Positions 47,642 to 56,917 of a DNA stretch of 64,000 bases are shown here, piece after piece. The notes beneath the pieces were generated by a model. The model saw nothing but the letters and a program-made list of their open reading frames with translations, did not search any database and had not been told where the DNA came from. Where the stretch lies: the NCBI RefSeq assembly GCF_947241125.1, contig NZ_OX365700.1, positions 2,450,001 through 2,514,000 of the forward strand. Direction: 5' to 3'. Source of the DNA: Nitrospira tepida (GTDB lineage Bacteria; Nitrospirota; Nitrospiria; Nitrospirales; Nitrospiraceae). Both the position numbers and the translations under genes were made by a program. Each line of letters opens with the position of its first letter. Position 1 is the first letter of the stretch.

Positions 47642-48377
47642 ATGAAATCGGCGGGGCCATGTCGGCGCCGAGCAACTCGACCTTCTTGGACGTCCGTTCC
47701 AGCAACGGTTGAATGTGCGAACGCAGCTCCTCCTGGATTTCCTCCGGCGGTTTCCGGGCATCCACGACTTCGAACCCGAATTCCTCCGCCATCTTGTCGA
47801 ACTCCTCGATCATCAGCGATTGATACTTCTTGAAGCTGTCGTAGAGGTCCGTTCCGAGGCGAAGGTCCATGCCCGATTCCCAGAAATCCATGCCTTTGGT
47901 TTCAATGACCCGGAGCGCGAGGGTGTCCACGTCGATCCGCAGATAACACACGAGGTCGGGCACCAGCGCGAAGCCCAGCACGTCTTTAATCCATTTGCGG
48001 TCGCCGCTCCGGACGATGTCCCGGGCAAACGCGGTGTAGATATACCGGTCCGCGAGGACGATGAAGCCGGATCGCAGGGCCGGAATGATCTGGTGCTCCA
48101 ACCGATCCGCAAAATCCGTCGCATAGAGGAGGCTGAACGACCAGCGGTCGAGGATGTTCCCCTGCTTGGCCATTTCGATGGTCTTGGACATCAGGGTGGA
48201 CCTGGTCCAGCCGGTCGTCACGACCCCGTATCCCTGAACCTCCAGCCACTCCTGCAACGATTCGATGTGCGTGGACCGGCCGACCCCGTCGGTCCCCTCG
48301 ATCGCGATCAGTTGCCCTTTGAGATCACTCGGATCGACGTACGCTAAACCGTCGCCAAAATACTGTCCGCTTGCCAT
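47640..48377 (-). CDS. Thymidylate kinase-like protein with altered P-loop
   Basis: 245 residues, P-loop kinase of the dTMP kinase family. Walker A reads GTDGVGRST (residues 28-36): the catalytic Lys is Arg34 (codon CGG). The DR(Y/H) motif LADRYIYTAFARD and the LID region are present. It is a paralogue of the upstream gene, which it overlaps by 53 bases. Lys to Arg in Walker A usually abolishes or strongly lowers kinase activity, so this copy may be regulatory or have another substrate. Confidence 0.78.
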   Translation of the reverse strand: MASGQYFGDGLAYVDPSDLKGQLIAIEGTDGVGRSTHIESLQEWLEVQGYGVVTTGWTRSTLMSKTIEMAKQGNILDRWSFSLLYATDFADRLEHQIIPALRSGFIVLADRYIYTAFARDIVRSGDRKWIKDVLGFALVPDLVCYLRIDVDTLALRVIETKGMDFWESGMDLRLGTDLYDSFKKYQSLMIEEFDKMAEEFGFEVVDARKPPEEIQEELRSHIQPLLERTSKKVELLGADMAPPIS

Positions 48378-49074
48378 GCGTGCCCCGTTTGGGTTTGTAG
48401 TTGACCAGCGCCTGATCGACGAGCCGGCGCATTTCGTTCTGCTGGACCTCGATATCCTTCGTCGCGTCCATCACCGTCAGGCCGTACTCGCCGACGATCT
48501 TGTCGTATTCCATGAGAATCCGCGATTGAAAGATCCGGAAGCTTTCGGTCAGGTCCGGGTGGAGATTCATGTCCATGCCAGCCTCGTAATATTTGAGCTG
48601 GGCGCGCGTGCCGCGCAAGAGACGTCCCATGGCCACGTCGATGGGGACATTGAAATAGAACGCCATGTCCGGGCGCACCGCGAACTGGTAGACTTTCCGC
48701 ACCCAGGCCGGGGAGACTCCGCGGACCGCGTCGCGCGCGAACGCGGTATAGACGTAGCGGTCCGCCAACACCAGCATGCCGGCTTTCAACGGCGGCAGGA
48801 TCTCGTGGTAGAAGCGAGAGGCGAAATCGGTGGCATGCAGCAGGCTGAAGGTGGTCGGCGTGAGGCTTTTGCTCTTCTTGCCTCGTTTGGTCGTGTCCTT
48901 GACGAGTTCTGACGAATTCCATTCCGTGAAAAAGACCTTGTATTCCTTCGACTCCAGCCATTTTTGCAACAGCGACAGTTGCGTGCTCTTTCCGGACCCG
49001 TCGATGCCCTCGACGATGATGAGTTTTCCCGGATAGGGATGGGGTTGGGCGAACGTGCTTGTCTGGGCGGTCAT
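48325..49074 (-). CDS. Thymidylate kinase-like protein, canonical P-loop
   Basis: 249 residues. Walker A GIDGSGKST (residues 23-31) is intact; LADRYVYTAFARD matches the family DRY motif. The C-terminal extension (YKPKRGTHGKRTVFWRRF) is basic. dTMP kinase makes dTDP from dTMP and ATP. Two such genes in tandem, with divergence in the P-loop, and coupling to Ppx/GppA (ATGA overlap at 49071-49074) are unusual. A role in nucleotide or polyphosphate metabolism is inferred; tmk function is possible. Confidence 0.8.
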   Translation of the reverse strand: MTAQTSTFAQPHPYPGKLIIVEGIDGSGKSTQLSLLQKWLESKEYKVFFTEWNSSELVKDTTKRGKKSKSLTPTTFSLLHATDFASRFYHEILPPLKAGMLVLADRYVYTAFARDAVRGVSPAWVRKVYQFAVRPDMAFYFNVPIDVAMGRLLRGTRAQLKYYEAGMDMNLHPDLTESFRIFQSRILMEYDKIVGEYGLTVMDATKDIEVQQNEMRRLVDQALVNYKPKRGTHGKRTVFWRRFSVRRSE

Positions 49075-50624
49075 GCCGCGGCTCCCTTCGCGCGAATCTT
49101 CACGAACTGAACCTTCCGGCCCAGGACCTTCTCCAGCAGATCGGCGCGGCCTTTGGCGGCCCACAGTTCGAGCTCGACATCGCCGGCGGTCTGCAGCGAG
49201 ATCGTAATGGTGGCGCCGAGGCGCACCTGAAGGCTGCGGACCACGGCGAAATGGGAGCGGTCGAGGCCGTCGGCCACGCGGAGCATCGCGCTGAGTATCT
49301 CGATGACCCGGCGGATCGTGCCGGACAAAGCCCCAAAGGAGCCGTGTTTCTTCTGCGGATGCGAGCGCCGATGGTAGCGTGCAACGTTCGCGATGACCTC
49401 GATCTCCTCCGACTGAAATCCCGACAGGTCGCTGTGCTTGATCAAATAGTACGTGTGCTTGTGGTGCTGCCGGGGATTGATCATGTAGCCGACGTCGTGC
49501 AGCAGCGCCGCATATTCCAGCCATTCCCGCTCCTTCCGCCCATAGCCGTGAACGGCCCTGGTCTGGTCGAAGAGCTGAAGCGCCAATTTGGCCACATGGT
49601 CGCCGTGGTCCAGCGGGACCTGGCACCGCCGCGCCAGACCGATCACGTTTCTCCGCCGGACATCCGGGATCTCCTGTTCGGCCTTGATCTTCTCGCGATG
49701 GCGCTGAATGAAATCATAGATCACGCCCTCCCTGATGGCCTTGTCGCTGATGATCAGCTCCTCCGCTTCGCAGAGCTCGAGCACCATGCGCAGCACCGTG
49801 GCGGCCGGGAACAGCGTGTCGGCCCGCTTGGGATCGATGCCCGGAATCGCCAGGCGTTCTTTGGGACCGGATCGGCCCAGACGCGCTTCAATCGCTTCAA
49901 GATCCTTGCGCGCCACCGTGGCCAGGTTGAGCTGGGGCAGGGGGCGTCCCGTCCGTTCCAGGTGAATCACTTCCGCCAGATTGCCGGCCATGCCGGAGGT
50001 CGCGACAATACGCTCAAAGCGCGTGCGGCGAAAGTCCTTGAACGCCTCTTCCAGTTGCGTCCGGATCAAGGCCCGCATCTGCTTTTGCATCGACTTGGAG
50101 TTGGGATTGCGGTGAAGGTACAGATCCTTGAGGCGAATGGCGCCCAACTTCAGGCTGCATCCCCGCAGCAGGCCCTCCCGGTTGCCTGCCATCAGTTCGA
50201 CCGATCCGCCACCGACGTCCACGACCAAAATCGGGCGTTCGGTGAGCGTCATGCTGTGCTGGACGCCCAAAAAAATGAGCCGGGCTTCCTCGCTCCCCGT
50301 GATCACGCGGACGGTCAAACCAGTCTCGCGGGCGATCTGTTCCAGAAATTGGCCGCCGTTTCTGGCCTCCCGCACGGCGCTGGTGGCCACCGCTTCGATG
50401 CGCTCGAAGCCCCGGTTCCTGGCGAGCCGCACGAGATTGCGGATCACCTCCAACCCGCGCGCCACCGCCGAGTCCGACAAACGTCTGGCGACAAACGCCC
50501 CGTCGCCCAATCTCGTGATGTCTTTGAGACGATCGACGATCTTATAGGAGAAGTCGGGTTCGACCTCGGCCAGGACGAGATGGATGGAATTGGTGCCGAT
50601 ATCGAGAATGCCGAGTTTGGCCAT
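49071..50624 (-). CDS. Ppx/GppA phosphatase with C-terminal HD domain
   Basis: 517 residues. The actin-like Ppx/GppA fold (1-310) has DIGTNSIHLVLAEV, the catalytic Glu region TGSEEARLIF and DVGGGSVEL. The HD domain (320-500) has HGDHVAKLAL and LLHDVGY. These enzymes release phosphate from polyphosphate ends or hydrolyse pppGpp. The pair of kinases follows directly in the same operon. Whether this is Ppx or GppA cannot be decided by sequence. Confidence 0.9.
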   Translation of the reverse strand: MAKLGILDIGTNSIHLVLAEVEPDFSYKIVDRLKDITRLGDGAFVARRLSDSAVARGLEVIRNLVRLARNRGFERIEAVATSAVREARNGGQFLEQIARETGLTVRVITGSEEARLIFLGVQHSMTLTERPILVVDVGGGSVELMAGNREGLLRGCSLKLGAIRLKDLYLHRNPNSKSMQKQMRALIRTQLEEAFKDFRRTRFERIVATSGMAGNLAEVIHLERTGRPLPQLNLATVARKDLEAIEARLGRSGPKERLAIPGIDPKRADTLFPAATVLRMVLELCEAEELIISDKAIREGVIYDFIQRHREKIKAEQEIPDVRRRNVIGLARRCQVPLDHGDHVAKLALQLFDQTRAVHGYGRKEREWLEYAALLHDVGYMINPRQHHKHTYYLIKHSDLSGFQSEEIEVIANVARYHRRSHPQKKHGSFGALSGTIRRVIEILSAMLRVADGLDRSHFAVVRSLQVRLGATITISLQTAGDVELELWAAKGRADLLEKVLGRKVQFVKIRAKGAAA

Positions 50625-50804
50625 GAAACCCTAGCAGGCGGCGGCTAACGGAGCCGGATGCAGGAGACTGCTCTCGGCTCCGTGCACCATCCGCCTCTGC
50701 GGTGGAGAACGGCGGACAAGCCCTGTCACCTTGGGCTCCGAGCTTAGCATAAGCCAGGGAGCCCTTGCGACAGACCTGCTCGGCCCAAATGGGATTGGTT
50801 GAGA

Positions 50805-51068
50805 TCAGCGGGAATCACGCACGGAGCCGGCCATGACCACCTCCGTCTGTTGGCCGGAGCGAGCGAGATCGGCCAACAGGTAGGTAAAACCATGCCTCGA
50901 CAGGACGATCCGTCTCCGGCGGCTCAAATGGTCTACGGCATGGAACAGTTCCGCCCAGCTCAGCTCCGGCAGCATCGCCGCCACCTCTTCAAGCGTGAGA
51001 GGATGAGCCGCATCCTGTGCCAAGAGATCGAGTATCAGCGCGTCAGCTCTGCCGTTATCTTGTTGCAT
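50805..51068 (-). CDS. Small winged-helix-like protein
   Basis: 87 residues. Helix-turn-helix with a beta wing (PLTLEEVAAMLPELSWAELF, VDHLSRRRRIVLSRHGFTYL) suggests a DNA-binding fold. Start supported by GGAGG upstream. Lies downstream of the psiE-like gene on the same strand. It may regulate the phosphate genes nearby (inference). Confidence 0.6.
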   Translation of the reverse strand: MQQDNGRADALILDLLAQDAAHPLTLEEVAAMLPELSWAELFHAVDHLSRRRRIVLSRHGFTYLLADLARSGQQTEVVMAGSVRDSR

Positions 51069-51095
51069 CAGCCGCCTCCTGGAGGACTATCATCA

Positions 51096-51650
51096 TCAGC
51101 AAGCTTCGGCGCGGTCGCTCGGTGATATCGCCTCCTCCTGCTGCTCCCGTTCGACAGAGCCGGCGGGGGAGAACCGGACCGCCACCACGCGGGTCACGGC
51201 CAACACCAGCAGGATCCCGCCGAGCATGGCGAACCGGAAGGGATCGGCGCCTTGGAACCACTCGGAGATGACCTCCGTCAACATGACGACGAGGATCGTG
51301 TCCACGATGAACGTTACCTTGACGCGCCCGGCCGAAAAGTAGGTGAGCGTGGTCTTTAGCACCTCGACCACGGCCAGGAGTATCAGAGCATCGACGATGA
51401 CCTGCCGCAGGCCCACCTCGAGAGCCGATTGGAACATCAGCGGAATATCGAGCAGCGTCCGTCCCACCCCACAGATGAAGGCGATCTGGATCGTCACGAT
51501 CAAGAGGCTGAGCGAAAGCCTCGTCAGCCGGTTCCACAACTGGGAGGGGTCGAACGCCAGCATGCGGACCAGCGCTTGCCTGACGACTCCCTCTCGTTCC
51601 GTCTCGCCCACCGGCACGATGGCGATATGATCATGGACCCAACTCTTCAT
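51096..51650 (-). CDS. PsiE-like phosphate-starvation-inducible membrane protein
   Basis: 184 residues with about four hydrophobic helices (near 45-66, 82-105, 113-135 and 142-162). The pattern LILLAVVEVLKTTLTYF followed by VDTILVVMLTEVI matches the PsiE family, induced by phosphate starvation in E. coli, of unknown function. Divergent from pstS, consistent with a phosphate regulon. Start preceded by AGGAGAGAGG. Confidence 0.75.
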   Translation of the reverse strand: MKSWVHDHIAIVPVGETEREGVVRQALVRMLAFDPSQLWNRLTRLSLSLLIVTIQIAFICGVGRTLLDIPLMFQSALEVGLRQVIVDALILLAVVEVLKTTLTYFSAGRVKVTFIVDTILVVMLTEVISEWFQGADPFRFAMLGGILLVLAVTRVVAVRFSPAGSVEREQQEEAISPSDRAEAC

Positions 51651-51760
51651 GGAGCGCCTCTCTCCTTTCCGGTTCTTGTATCCCTGCGTTCAACCGACCA
51701 TATGTGCTGATAGTCGCCTGTCCTCGTTTCTACATCGTCAAGACCGCATCACCTGCGCGT

Positions 51761-51778
51761 AAACTTCCGGGGAAGTTT
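51761..51778. promoter_or_regulatory. Operator-like inverted repeat in the psiE-pstS region
   Basis: AAACTTCC-GG-GGAAGTTT, perfect 8-base arms, within the 250-base divergent region between the psiE-like gene and pstS. It does not look like a PhoB-type direct repeat. A regulator site is inferred from symmetry and position. Confidence 0.35.
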
Positions 51779-51900
51779 CCTGTAGCGTCCCCGTCGGCCT
51801 GGTCCCAGATGTAACTGTTTCTTGATCATTCAATAACGGCGGGGTAATCCCCGTTCTCCATGCTCCTCTCCTGCTACGCGAATGGATCTGAAAGGGGCGT

Positions 51901-52908
51901 ATGATGACTCGTTTCTTCATGGGAATCGGGTTCGCAAGCCTGCTGATTGCTGCGGTCGCTCCGGATGCACCCCTGCCGGCCCAGGGAAAGCCCATCATCA
52001 AGATCGACGGGTCCAGCACGGTCTATCCGGTGACCGAGGCCGTGGCGGAGGAATTCCAGAAGGCCGCGAAGGGGGCGGTTCGCGTGACGGTCGGGATTTC
52101 AGGAACCGGGGGAGGGTTCAAGAAATTCTGCCGCGGAGAAATCGACATCGCCGACGCTTCCAGGCCCATCCTGAAAGAAGAGATCGAACTGTGTCGCGCG
52201 AACGGCATCAAGTATATCGAATTGCCCGTCGCCTATGATGCGTTGACCGTCGTCGTCAACCCGCACAATACCTGGCTCAACTCGATCTCGGTGGCGGATC
52301 TCAAGAAGATGTGGGAACCGGCGGCCCAGGGCACGGTCACGCGATGGAATCAGATCAGGCCCGAATGGCCGAACACCTCGCTGGTCCTCTTCGGCGCAGG
52401 CTCCGATTCCGGCACGTTCGACTATTTCACGGAAGCCGTGGTCGGGAAGGCCAAGGCCAGCCGTGGGGACTACACCGGAAGCGAAGACGACAACGTCCTG
52501 GTGCAAGGCGTGGAAGCGAACAAGAACGCGCTCGGGTATATTCCCTTTGCCTATTACGCGCCCCATGCCAAACGGTTGAAGCCGCTCCCAATCGACAATG
52601 GACATGGCTCCGTGGCTCCCAGCGTGGAGAACGTGCTGAAGGGCGCCTATGCGCCGCTCTCGCGCCCGCTGTTCATCTATGTCAAGGACAGCTCGGCGAA
52701 GCGAGGGGAGATCAAAGAATTTGTCGAATTCTATCTGACGCAGGGCGCCAAGCTGGCGGAAGAGGTCCGATACATTCCGTTGCCGGAGGGTGCATACAGG
52801 ATAGCCCTGCAACGGTTCCGGGACGGGCGCCTGGGTTCCGGGTTCGGCGGAACCCCGGAGGTCGGATTGCCCATCGACGACATTCTCAAGCGAGACCCCA
52901 AGCTGTGA
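51901..52908 (+). CDS. pstS: Phosphate-binding protein PstS
   Basis: 335 residues. Signal peptide to about 27, then [20 protein letters not shown], the phosphate-contacting loop, [20 protein letters not shown] and the hinge [14 protein letters not shown]. It delivers periplasmic phosphate to PstCA. First gene of pstSCAB-phoU; the stop overlaps pstC by GTGA. Confidence 0.94.
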   Translation: MMTRFFMGIGFASLLIAAVAPDAPLPAQGKPIIKIDGSSTVYPVTEAVAEEFQKAAKGAVRVTVGISGTGGGFKKFCRGEIDIADASRPILKEEIELCRANGIKYIELPVAYDALTVVVNPHNTWLNSISVADLKKMWEPAAQGTVTRWNQIRPEWPNTSLVLFGAGSDSGTFDYFTEAVVGKAKASRGDYTGSEDDNVLVQGVEANKNALGYIPFAYYAPHAKRLKPLPIDNGHGSVAPSVENVLKGAYAPLSRPLFIYVKDSSAKRGEIKEFVEFYLTQGAKLAEEVRYIPLPEGAYRIALQRFRDGRLGSGFGGTPEVGLPIDDILKRDPKL

Positions 52909-53864
52909 ATAAATCCGTCGCGGTCGTCTCCGACGCCGACAAGCAAGTGGGATTCGACAAGAACGACGTCCGCTTGTCGCGCCGCCAGCTCCGACGCCTG
53001 TATGAAGGGCTGGCTGAAGGCATCTTGTTCATGGCCGCCTGCGCGTCCATCGCCGTGACCTTCGGTATTCTCGCCATCCTGCTCTACGAATCGCTGGCCT
53101 TCTTCCAGCATGTGTCGCTCACGGACTTTCTGACGGACACCCTCTGGACGCCTCTGTTTGCCGACGCGCACTTCGGCATCCTGCCGTTGGTCGCCGGCAC
53201 CGTGGTCACGAGCGGGGTTGGGTTGCTCGTCGCCATCCCCTTGGGCACGGTGGCCGCCGTCTATCTATCTGAATTTGCCCCGGCGCCGCTGCGCGAATTC
53301 ATCAAGCCGATTCTGGAGCTGCTGGGGGCGGTCCCCACCGTGGTCTACGGCTACTTTGCCCTGTTGGTCGTCACGCCGGGGCTTCAGGTGATTCTGCCGG
53401 ATCTGCCGGGATTCAACATGCTCGGGCCAGGCCTCGTCATCGGCATCATGATCATGCCGTTCGTGATCTCGCTGAGCGAAGACGCCATGCGGGCCGTTCC
53501 CATGGCGCTACGGGAATCCTCCTATGCGCTGGGGGCAACTCGATTGCAAACGGCGCTGAAAGTCGTCGGCCCCGCCGCCACCTCCGGCATCGTCGCCGCC
53601 TATATCCTGGCCATCTCGCGCGCGATCGGCGAAACCATGGTCGTAGCCATCGCCGCGGGGCAAAATCCCATCCTGACCTGGAACCCCATGGAACCGGCCG
53701 CCACGATCACCGCCTATATCGTCCAGGTCGCCTTGGGCGATCTGCCACACGGGAGCATCGGCTATCAGAGCATCTTTGCGGCAGGATTGGTCCTCTGCCT
53801 CATGACCTTGGCCTTCAATGTATTCGGTCATCTCCTGCGCAAACGCTTCCGGGAGGTGTACTGA
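52905..53864 (+). CDS. pstC: Phosphate ABC transporter permease PstC
   Basis: 319 residues, six hydrophobic helices. The EAA loop for ATPase contact is seen in ESSYALGATRLQTALKVV. GTG 52905 overlaps the pstS stop by four bases. A short cytosolic N-terminus (residues 1-38) precedes helix 1. Forms the channel with PstA. Confidence 0.93.
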   Translation: MNKSVAVVSDADKQVGFDKNDVRLSRRQLRRLYEGLAEGILFMAACASIAVTFGILAILLYESLAFFQHVSLTDFLTDTLWTPLFADAHFGILPLVAGTVVTSGVGLLVAIPLGTVAAVYLSEFAPAPLREFIKPILELLGAVPTVVYGYFALLVVTPGLQVILPDLPGFNMLGPGLVIGIMIMPFVISLSEDAMRAVPMALRESSYALGATRLQTALKVVGPAATSGIVAAYILAISRAIGETMVVAIAAGQNPILTWNPMEPAATITAYIVQVALGDLPHGSIGYQSIFAAGLVLCLMTLAFNVFGHLLRKRFREVY

Positions 53865-54787
53865 TGCCGTCACCGTTGTTGTCCGGCCAAAAAAGAAATT
53901 TAGCCCGCCGGCGGTTGGCTGAGCGCCTGTTCACGGTCTTCGGGCTTGGGACTCTGGCTGTTGCAGTCATCGCCCTGGTCCTGCTGTTCGGCCAGCTCTT
54001 GTTGGACGGGCTGTCGCGAATCGACTGGCGGTTTCTCACATCCTTTCCCTCCCGCCGAGCAGCGGACGCCGGCATCCTGTCCGCCTGGGTCGGAACCGCT
54101 CTGATCATGCTCGTAACCATCGTCGCCGGCGTGCCGATCGGGGTGGCGGCGGGCCTGTACCTCGAAGAATATTCGCCCCGCAATCGAATGACCGAGTTGA
54201 TCGAAATCACCGTGACGAATCTGGCGGGCGTTCCCTCGATCATCTACGGCCTTCTGGCCCTCGGCGCCTTCGTGTACCTGTTCGGCATGGGGGAGAGCAT
54301 CCTGACGGCGGGGTTGACCCTGGCGCTGCTCATCCTCCCGGTCGTGATTGTCGCCACCAGGGAGGCCATCCGTGCCATTCCAGTTCAGATTCGAGAGGCT
54401 GCCTACGCGCTGGGGGCGACCAAATGGCAGACCGTCACCGAGCATGTCCTGCCCTATTCGCTGGCCGGCATCATGACCGGGGTCATCATGGGGTTGAGTC
54501 GGGCCATCGGGGAAACCGCTCCCATCATCACGATCGGGGCCCTTACCTTTATTGCGTTTCTTCCACCGGCGCCGATCACCGCCGAACCGCCGTTTGTCTC
54601 GTTCGAATGGCTGAACTCGGCCTTTACGGCCATGCCGATCCAGATGTTTTCCTGGGTTTCCCGTCCAGGGGATGATTTCTTGAGCAATGCCGCTGCGGCC
54701 GGTGTGATCTTGATGGTGATGACCCTCATGATGAACGGCGCCGCCATCTATCTCCGGTACCGCATGCGCAAACGGATTACCTGGTAG
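53864..54787 (+). CDS. pstA: Phosphate ABC transporter permease PstA
   Basis: 307 residues, six hydrophobic helices, EAA loop REAAYALGATKWQTVTEHVL. The ATG at 53864 uses the last base of the pstC stop (TGATG). Contains AGLYLEEYSPRN, a conserved PstA segment. Confidence 0.93.
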   Translation: MPSPLLSGQKRNLARRRLAERLFTVFGLGTLAVAVIALVLLFGQLLLDGLSRIDWRFLTSFPSRRAADAGILSAWVGTALIMLVTIVAGVPIGVAAGLYLEEYSPRNRMTELIEITVTNLAGVPSIIYGLLALGAFVYLFGMGESILTAGLTLALLILPVVIVATREAIRAIPVQIREAAYALGATKWQTVTEHVLPYSLAGIMTGVIMGLSRAIGETAPIITIGALTFIAFLPPAPITAEPPFVSFEWLNSAFTAMPIQMFSWVSRPGDDFLSNAAAAGVILMVMTLMMNGAAIYLRYRMRKRITW

Positions 54788-54799
54788 AGGAGCGAAGCC

Positions 54800-55630
<831 letters not shown>

Positions 55631-55649
55631 GAGAAAAGGGGAGCACGCC

Positions 55650-56318
55650 ATGCAGCGGCATTTTGACGACGAGCTTCAGCAACTCAAGGCCAAGTTGCTC
55701 AGAATGGGCGGGTTGGCCGAGGGGCAGATCCAGAACGCCTTGCGGGCCTTGACCGCCAGGGATTCCGCTCTCGCGGTCCGGGTGATCGATGGGGATCATC
55801 GCGTCAATGCGCTGGATGTGGAAATCGACGAGGACTGTATCGGGTTGTTGGCGCTCCACCAGCCGGCCGCCCGCGATCTCCGCCTGATCACGACCGCCAT
55901 GAAGATCGCGAGCGAACTCGAGCGGATCAGCGATCTGGCCGAAAGCATCAGCGAACGGGCCATCGAGTTGAATCGAGAGCCGCAACTGAAACCCTACATC
56001 GACATTCCGCGCATGGGACAGTGGGCGGTCACCATGGTCAAAGAGAGCCTCGACAGTTTTGTCGGAGGCGACGTCGCTCTCGCGCAGAAAGTGATGAAAG
56101 ACGACGACTTCGTCGATGACCTCATGGGGCAGTTGTTCAGGGAATTGCTCTCCTACATGCTGGAAGATCCTCGGACCATTTCGCGCGCCATCCGCCTGAC
56201 GTTCGTCGCGAAGTCCATCGAGCGGGTGGCGGATCATGCCACCAATATCGCCGAACTGGTGGTCTACATGGTCGAAGGCAAGATCATCCGGCATATGGCC
56301 CCGCAGACCTCAACCTGA
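55650..56318 (+). CDS. phoU: Phosphate regulator PhoU
   Basis: 222 residues: two repeated three-helix bundles (about 1-105 and 110-215), with the metal-binding E-x-x-x-D repeats: RDLRLITTAMKIASELERIS and RLTFVAKSIERVADHATNIA. PhoU restrains the transporter and the PhoR-PhoB signal when phosphate is abundant. Last gene of the pst operon. No phoR-phoB pair is visible in the window. Confidence 0.93.
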   Translation: MQRHFDDELQQLKAKLLRMGGLAEGQIQNALRALTARDSALAVRVIDGDHRVNALDVEIDEDCIGLLALHQPAARDLRLITTAMKIASELERISDLAESISERAIELNREPQLKPYIDIPRMGQWAVTMVKESLDSFVGGDVALAQKVMKDDDFVDDLMGQLFRELLSYMLEDPRTISRAIRLTFVAKSIERVADHATNIAELVVYMVEGKIIRHMAPQTST

Positions 56319-56434
56319 AACGATTGCCTGCAAGCTTTCTCCACGCGACAAGATGAGATGGAACGGTCCTCAAATGGATCGTTCAGCAGAATAAAATGGA
56401 AGGCGGAACCATCTCGCTGTGATTTGCCACCGGT

Positions 56435-56557
56435 CTATTTGCGAAGCCGAAAAATATTCCGGACATCGGATCCGATCGACCAAACGAACCAAAGCAACAG
56501 TATGCCGCCAAACAATTCCAAGCTGGTCAGCGGTACTTCTCCAAGATCGTCCCACAT
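56435..56557 (-). CDS. Very small single-helix membrane protein
   Basis: 40 residues: acidic start, one transmembrane helix (LELFGGILLLWFVWSI, residues 13-28) and a basic end (RNIFRLRK). AAGGGAG lies nine bases upstream of the ATG, a good ribosome binding site. Convergent with phoU. Missed by length cut-offs; no family recognised. Confidence 0.5.
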   Translation of the reverse strand: MWDDLGEVPLTSLELFGGILLLWFVWSIGSDVRNIFRLRK

Positions 56558-56917
56558 ACAGTTGCTCCCTTGGCGGTAACCTTCATACGGATGGAATTTC
56601 CTGTGAGTATAGCCGAAGCGGCCTCTCCAAGGGTCAAGGACGGGTTGCAACGAGGTTAACTCTGTGCCCAAGCAAACAGGTCTCGCGGAAAGCCTCGGGC
56701 TGCGGAATGACTGGAACCGCGCGGCGGATGATGTTGAGGAGGGAGCGGCCTTGAGTCTGTTCCCGACCAGCCAGTGGGCGGCCGACCAAAGAGTTAACGT
56801 AGAGTTAACAGCCGGATGACTGGTCAGCAATGGGGCAACGATAGAGTCCCCGCCAATGACATGTCTGTCCAGATCCCGGACCATCACGATCATCCATTGC
56901 AGCGAAGGAGGTTTCAG
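56558..56917. other. Region upstream of the second PstS-like gene
   Basis: 360 bases with no supported gene. It contains a direct repeat of AGAGTTAAC at 11-base period (56790-56809), a further GTTAAC at 56655-56660, and the ribosome binding site AAGGAGG at 56905-56911. Confidence 0.45.
56790..56809 (+). promoter_or_regulatory. Pho-box-like direct repeat
   Basis: AGAGTTAAC at 56790-56798 and again at 56801-56809, an exact 9-base direct repeat with an 11-base period, one helical turn. PhoB and PhoP sites in other bacteria are direct repeats with an 11-base period, and the Bacillus PhoP site is built on TT(A/C/T)ACA. About 110 bases upstream of the second pstS start. Assignment is inference. 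Confidence 0.45.

Noticed and set aside
51811-51840. Possible Pho box before pstS
   Set aside because: CTGTTTC and TCATTCA do not form a convincing 11-base-period repeat of CTGTCAT.
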